Source: Zonotrichia leucophrys gambelii (taxonomy: Eukaryota; Chordata; Aves; Passeriformes; Passerellidae). From it: DNA of 64,000 nucleotides. Shown piece by piece: positions 58,288-64,000 of the stretch (positions are counted from its first letter, which is position 1; every line of letters begins with the position of its first letter). The notes under the pieces were generated by a model that saw nothing but the letters and a program-made list of their open reading frames with translations, had not been told where the DNA came from and searched no databases. The stretch lies in contig NC_088178.1 of NCBI RefSeq assembly GCF_028769735.1, forward strand, positions 29,087,857 to 29,151,856, read 5' to 3'. The position numbers and the translations under genes are program-made.

Positions 58288-60192
58288 TTTCCTGCTAGTT
58301 TGGGTAAAAATGAAGGTGGCAAAACTCCAAAGGTGCCTCTTATCTTGCCCTCATCTTCTTCTACATTTCAGCCACACCAGTGTTTAATGATGGGCTTTAA
58401 ACAGGAGCTGGGAATCAGCTGGAAGCAGCAAAAGAAAGTTTGTTCACGGTGTTCTGTTCAAAAAGAGTCTGTCTAGATCCAAAACACTGTTTTTGCCCTG
58501 AATAACTCTCCTCAAGCTGGTCATGGGACCTTTTCCTGTCCTTTGAAGTAGCCAAAATCACGAGCTGGTCAGTCCATCACATGCTGACTGCACTGTGCTC
58601 CACTTTAATCAGGCTGACATGCTGCTGTTTGACAGCAGAGCTTGCATGAAATCGAGTCCATTGCTTGGAAACTGCATTTGTTCATGTTTAATTTGGTTTG
58701 GTTTTAAGTCCAGGAGTTTTGAGTAGGCTAAATCCAGGCAGTTGGTTGTCTTTAATAATTTCTGTTGTGCTGCATATTTGCAGAAATTTCTCTGGGTTTT
58801 CTAACTGTAAAATGGGTGATAGAAGCCCTGATTTTTCCAATTAAAGAGGAGTCATTTTCTTGAAATCCTGAACATTTTAAACATTTATGCAAACCTTGAT
58901 TACAGACTGATTTTTACTGTTTATATCTCATTCTGATTTAAACCCATTTGAGAGGGAGGAAGGTAATTTGGGTCACCAGGTGACTCCAAGGGCACAGGTT
59001 TGGAATTTCTGTGCAGTTCCTGCTGGACAGGGTGCCTGTGGAAATTGCTGCCCCATCCAGGCTGTTGGCAGGGTGGACAAAAGGGTCAGGAATTCTTTGA
59101 GGATGAAAACCTTTCTGCCCTCTGCTCACAAAATCCATGCAGGAACCACCAGGCAGCAGGAACACCTTCCAAGCAAGGGCTGAGGGGAAGGAAAAATGGG
59201 ATTTATCACCCCCTTGTCAGTGTGGCCTCATTTTTCTTCAAAAAGAGAAGTCTCCTTTTAGTCTGGAACTTTAGTGAATTCCTTTTCACTTTGTCCTCCA
59301 AAATTACATAGCTTGGAAGCCCTTCAGAAATTTCTTTACCCGTGGTGAACTTGCATAAGAATTCTTCCCAGTGAAAGGTTTAAAACACAAACAGCTGGCA
59401 AAGCAGAAGGGTGAATTTGCTGTTTGCACAGCTCCTCATTCAGGCTCTGCAATGGGATTCTCATCATTTAGTTGCTTGGATCAATAATTAAATAATTCCC
59501 AGAAGAGTTTATCAGCTGCAGGATGTTCTGGACCTTGGCAAGGCCTGGTTGAGGCTTATCTGGCCATTGGACACAGTGCTGTGTGTAGGAAATCATCTGC
59601 AAGACAAAAAAATATAATGTAAAAATATATTTTCTGTTTGAAACGCCCAAGTTTTAGCTCCAATGAACAAGGCTTTGTTCATTGTCCATTTTGTCTAAAT
59701 GCTTGTGCCATCATTTCAGTTTTTCTCCTCTTTCTGCCTCTCCCATTTGCTGCTCTTCCTTTCATTTTCCTTCCCTGTGGCGTCACCTTTCTGGGAGATT
59801 CCCCATTTTGGTTAAATATCAGGAAAGAAGTTGATTCTCCTGGATATTGTGATCAGATTTTAAATCCTTCCATGTTTAATTTGTGGACTAACTGGGTCTG
59901 CACTTGCAGGAAGTTAAACTGGATGTGTTTCTGCTGATAACAGCTTATCCTTGGTGTTTAAAATGTTTAATGTTGGTGTTAAAGCAACGATAATGAAATT
60001 TTTTTGGTTAAAGTATTTATTAACTGCAAAGAGGTCACGTGGAAGAAGACCCAGATTTGTCTGTGAAAATCTCTTTTTTTTCCCCATGAGATCCTTTGCC
60101 TCAGATTGTGCCTTGGCCTTGTCTGAGTCCTCAGGGCTGTGGTTTTCCTTCTGGAGATTGTGAAATGTTTGTGTTGCAGCTCCTGAACTCTG
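58288..60192. other. Intron 3: unique sequence
   Basis: The first 120 bp or so match the duplicate at 54812-54935. Beyond that, no exon or repeat was recognised. Confidence 0.45.
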
Positions 60193-60450
60193 TGTGTTTT
60201 CTTCTTCTGGCTGTTTCCTCATGTGGCCTCTGCATTGAGCAAACATTTGGAGCAAGAACTGTGTCAGAAGTGCATTATCTACATGGTATTTTTAGATATT
60301 TTAAAGTATTTTTAGGTATTTTTATGTATTTTTATTTTTGTGTTCTTTTTCTGGCTGTTGCCTCATGGTGGCCTCTTCATTGAGCAAACATTTGGGGCAA
60401 GAACAGTGTCAAAAGTGCATTACCTTCAATGTATTATTGGGTATTTTTAG
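60193..60450. repeat. Two-copy tandem duplication (units about 105-110 bp, period about 146 bp)
   Basis: Copies at about 60193-60300 and 60339-60450 share TTCTGGCTGTTTCCTCAT, CATTGAGCAAACATTTGG, GCAAGAACTGTGTCAGAAGT and GCATTA. They are separated by a run of TATTTTTAGG-like sequence. Confidence 0.85.
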
Positions 60451-61380
60451 GTAGATTTGAAGGTTTTCCCCAGAGTGTTTAAGGCTCTTTGTCACTTGGT
60501 GTTCAGCCTCTTATTGTCCAGCTTATTGATATTGAGTTGGGAATGCTGCAAGTTTGGGTTGGTCTGGGGAAAATTAACTTGGGAAGGATGAACTGTTCTG
60601 TAGGGAAAGGATTTTTAAATTGTTATTGTTCCTTTTTTTAATGGATTGCTGACTTCAGTTTGTATTTGTTGTTACCATTAAGAAAATGATCCGTGAGTTT
60701 GCTTGCATTTCTCCTGAAAATCCAAGCATTGGTTTGTCGTGTTGCTTGGGATAAGCTGTGAGATTTCCACACCTGGTGGCTATGAATAAATTATAGAAAA
60801 CAGCACAAGCTGGGTTAGAAAACAAACCTGGCATTTAAATTGGTTGTTTAATGAGCAGTGAGATATGATAGAGAAAGCAATCTTTATTTTATTGCCATTA
60901 CATGGTGCTGGCTCTTGCAGTGGAGAGCCCAAATGAGTGAGTTCCCATGTGATTCCAGTCTGGATTAAAATTCCCAGCCCGACTGTGCTTTTGGTGGCTG
61001 TTTTGTACCCCAAATATTCTGGTTTCACTGGTGTGAGAGCAGCAGCTGTGTCTGTGCCCCCTCCAAGGCAGGGTTGTGCAATGGAGCTACCTTGGTTTGG
61101 AAAGCGGTGAAAAGAAATAAATTGGAGCGCGCAAACCCAACTGGATGAGGCAGCACAGTTGGTGGCTATCGAGTGGTTTTGGCAAGGCCTTAATTCAACA
61201 AACATTTCCTGATAAAATTACCCTCAGCTGCTCTACCAAAGCCTCTAAATGTGCTTGGGCACAGGGAAATAATCCCACGACTAAATCCATGTGCAGGGGC
61301 TGCCAAGAGGGGTGAGCAGGGCAGGAATTGTGTTCCCCTGCTGGAATCCAAAGTGCAGGGAACTCTCAGAACGTTGGGCC
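60451..61380. other. Intron 3: unique sequence
   Basis: No exon or repeat was recognised. Confidence 0.4.
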
Positions 61381-61838
61381 TGTAAACCAAAGCTTAGAAT
61401 CAAACCCAGGATTTGACCTGAGACCAAATTGAGGTGCCAGAAGCGAGAATGTGAACTTATAGTTTAAAGCAGACATGTTAAGCTAAATAAAAGAAAGTTT
61501 AGAGTTTTAGAGTTTAAGATATAGAAAAAATAAAAGTATTTGCAAAGGTAACAAGGAGTTTAGAATGCAGCACTGTAGGTTTGCTATGACATGATTGGCT
61601 AAGAAAGCTCACAGGAGTCCATAAGACCAAATGTATAAGGATTGGGTCAAAACCATAAATACCCTTGTGGGCAGTGTTTTATTGGTTAATAAACCCTTAA
61701 AAGGATTGTGACAGGAGGGCTTGTGACCCTCTGAGCCACGCAGTGAAGATGTGAGCCCAGCTCACCCTCCCTGCCTGTGCAGGAGATAAGAAAAATAAAT
61801 CCCATCATCTGAAGCAGCTCAGAGGTCCCATCTCTAAC
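61381..61838 (+). mobile_element. Probable solo LTR (ERV), third family
   Basis: It begins TGTAAACCAAAGC and has an LTR-like series: ATGATTGGCTAAGAAAGC (CCAAT-type), CATAAATACC (TATA-like, about 61655), TTGGTTAATAAACCC, GAGATAAGAAAAATAAATCC (AATAAA at about 61793) and CATCTCTAACTCA near the end. The target-site duplication was not resolved, so the 3' border is approximate. Confidence 0.5.
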
Positions 61839-63810
61839 TCATCCCAATTCCCCCGTTCCCCTTTGGTTTTTGCTGATCCTTTCTGCAAAGGCCGATGATC
61901 TCTGCTGGCATTTTCAGCCCTCCCTAACCAAGCTCTGGGAATGGCACAGGGAGCAGAGCTTCCCAAGCTCTGCCCACGTGGTTGGTGTGGAAATCGGTGC
62001 CTGTGTTTGTGTCCCTGGGGTCACACCTGGCACCAGCTCCATTTCCCAGGCACTGGGGGAGAGGCTGCTCCAAACAGAGTTAATCTGGATAAAGTGCTCC
62101 GGGCTCTCAGCAAACTGATGGGAGATAAGGAAAATGGATGTCAAGTGAGGTGCATCTTCTAATCCTGGAGGAAATCCCTGCTGGAAAAACAAGCCTTGTG
62201 TCCCTCACCACCACAGGCTGCTCCATAAGCCACGAGGAACGGATTTGATGCTGTCTCCAGACATCCCCTATCACGATGGAGCTGGGTGGTGATTTACCAG
62301 ACAATGTTTTAATTCAAGTGTCTTTCTCTGAAGAGGATGAAAGCCTTTGTGTACAAGTTGGAGTCTCCTGGTTTTTGTGCCTGAAAGGCCTCAGCAGGTA
62401 TTGAGGGAATCTTGGATCTGGAATGGGCTGATGGAGCAGCAAGAAGGGAGGGAAAGAATAAACAGAATTTATTTATTTATCACAAGTCCTGAGTACCTGC
62501 AGTGGGAACTCCTGGGATGTCTGTCAGTTCTGGGAAGTGTCTAAATAGGGATTTAGAAATGAGTTTTGTGAAGCAGATTTAGAAGCATTAGGGGGTTCTA
62601 CCTCTGCAGGTCTGCATGGTCTGGCTTGGGAGTGATGACTGGAATAACTTCAGTCATAGGGATGTTAATATGCAAATGAAATTACATAAGTTTAACTCAT
62701 ATTTTGGATGGGATGGCAACAGGCAGAGAGGTGGTTTATATTGAATATTTGCAGCTGAAAGGAAATCAGACTCCTTCCACTCTAGGATTAAGTTGGATAT
62801 GTGGGTAGTGGTTGAGTATTTGTCTCTACCCACTACACAAAATGTCTTTTTCTGGAGAAGTTGTGATCAATGCTCTCTTGTGGGAGACTTCCAGAAGGGG
62901 CTTTCTGTAGCTGCAGTTTTCCATTGAAGTTGGTTGTGTTAGTGCCCACAGAGCGCCTGCCAGTGGTTTCTAACACAGCAGTGGCTGCAGTAGGATCACC
63001 TTCCAGAAAATAGATTATTCAGATGCATTTGGGAGGAAATGCAGCTCTTCCTGCAGCTTTCCAACAAAAACCAGGTGATGCTTTTAAAGGGACATAAAAA
63101 GTCTTCCCTGAACTAACCTTGATCCGGTTTTGAGACCCATCACTCTGATGTGCTCCAGCATTTCAGGTCCTCAGCTCTGGGAGAGAAGGGAAATGCAGTT
63201 TCCATGGGATGTGAGCAGCTCCAGGAAGCTGCTCTTGCTCTTTATTTAGCTATGCTGATAAGAGCTTGGGGAATGCATTTATCCAAATTTGTGCAAGGAG
63301 CTGGAATGGAGAAATATTTGTTGGTAAAACACCCTACTTGGCAGTGGCGCATTGCAAACATGAATGGAGCTGTTTGGATAAGGGAGTTTACAAACCTCTA
63401 TTTGAAAATCATTTACTCGCTGGCTGTGATACTGCCTTCAGAAGGGGTCTGGTTTTTTGCTTTTTTTTTTTTTTAACAGATGGTTAAATATTTGCTATTG
63501 CAGTTCAATTTTATCACAGCTCTTTCAGTGTTTATCTTTGCTCTCTGGAGCAGTTAAGTGGGAGATAACGGGAATCCATTCAGTTCCTTGACTTACCTGA
63601 AGAGCTGCACTTCCAGAGGAGGCCTGGGGGGGCCACAATAAATGAAATTTAACATGTATTTGCTGTTCTGACAGAGTTTCAGGCTGCAGTACAGCCCAGG
63701 GGGTTCTAGGAGATGTAGGGACTATGCACAGTCCTGGCATTTGTCCATAAAGTGCAAGCAGGTATTTAGGAAATTTCTCTCCTGTGCTCTTGCTTTTAGT
63801 TCTAATGTGG
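61839..63810. other. Intron 3: unique sequence
   Basis: No exon or repeat was recognised. A T-run is at 63459. Confidence 0.4.
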
Positions 63811-63814
63811 TCAA

Positions 63815-64000
63815 ATTCCTCATGAAAAAATGGGGTTTGGAATAGAAATTCCTCATGAAAAAATGGGGTTTGGAATAGAAATTCCTCATGAAAAAATGGG
63901 GTTTGGAATAGAAATTCTTCATGAAAAAATGGGGTTTGGAATAGAAATTCCTCATGAAAAAATGGGGTTTGGAATAGAAATTCCTCATGAAAAAATGGGG
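63815..64000. repeat. 33-bp tandem repeat running off the window
   Basis: More than five nearly perfect units of ATTCCTCATGAAAAAATGGG plus GTTTGGAATAGAA are seen, with one variant (ATTCTTCATG). The array continues past 64000. The unit is a multiple of three and open on the reverse strand (MRNFYSKPHFF repeats), which is incidental. Confidence 0.95.

Larger units (their letters stand above)
57209..64000 (+). other. CACHD1: CACHD1 intron 3, 5' part (runs off the window)
   Basis: The intron starts with donor GTGAGTATGG. No acceptor with a matching phase-2 CACHD1 exon was recognised before the edge, so exon 4 lies outside. It holds a solo LTR (57290-58281), a 0.15-kb tandem duplication (60193-60450), a probable LTR (61381-61838) and a 33-bp array at the edge. 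Confidence 0.85.

Overview
This is vertebrate nuclear DNA, almost certainly from a bird. The evidence is the density of short CR1 LINE 3'-end fragments (several ending in the CCAACCCAAACCATTC-type tail typical of avian CR1), class II endogenous-retrovirus solo LTRs of songbird type, one GC-rich CpG island in AT-richer sequence, and a gene with 8-31 kb introns. A songbird (passerine) is the best guess, but order level is inference.

One protein-coding gene is certain: the 5' part of CACHD1 (VWFA and cache domain-containing protein 1), on the + strand. Exon 1 (18335-18544) holds the start codon and signal peptide and lies in a CpG island. Exon 2 is 49273-49335 and exon 3 is 57060-57208. The phases join (0, 0, then 2) into 140 complete codons plus two bases of the next. 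The VWA and cache domains, the membrane segment and the tail lie beyond the right edge. The protein is an alpha2delta-like membrane protein linked to T-type calcium channels and Wnt receptor signalling.

Layout: 1-17.9 kb is upstream intergenic DNA. It holds a 30-bp minisatellite (826-1660), CR1 fragments, a class II solo LTR (3435-4529), a large inverted repeat (about 5010-5530), a pair of duplicated exon-like cassettes (6338 and 8716) and a recent three-copy local repeat (9312, 10033, 13231). Next come the CpG island, exon 1 and a 30.7-kb intron 1 full of tandem arrays: 29-bp GC-rich, AT-rich, ATGG, 73-bp and 68-bp. Intron 2 has a second minisatellite of the same 30-bp family in opposite orientation, plus a partial copy of the exon 3/intron 3 boundary. 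Intron 3 begins with a second solo LTR related to the first, then a probable third LTR, and runs off the window inside a 33-bp array.

No operon, CRISPR array, phage or other multi-gene system is present. Most long reading frames are read-through of tandem repeats or of the CpG island. The most informative structures are: (1) the intron-2 copy of the exon 3 end, which preserves the empty site of the intron-3 LTR; (2) the two LTRs, each of which amplified a different internal segment (a TATA-like segment in one, a segment carrying AATAAA in the other); and (3) the 51-nt duplicated exon-like cassette upstream of CACHD1.
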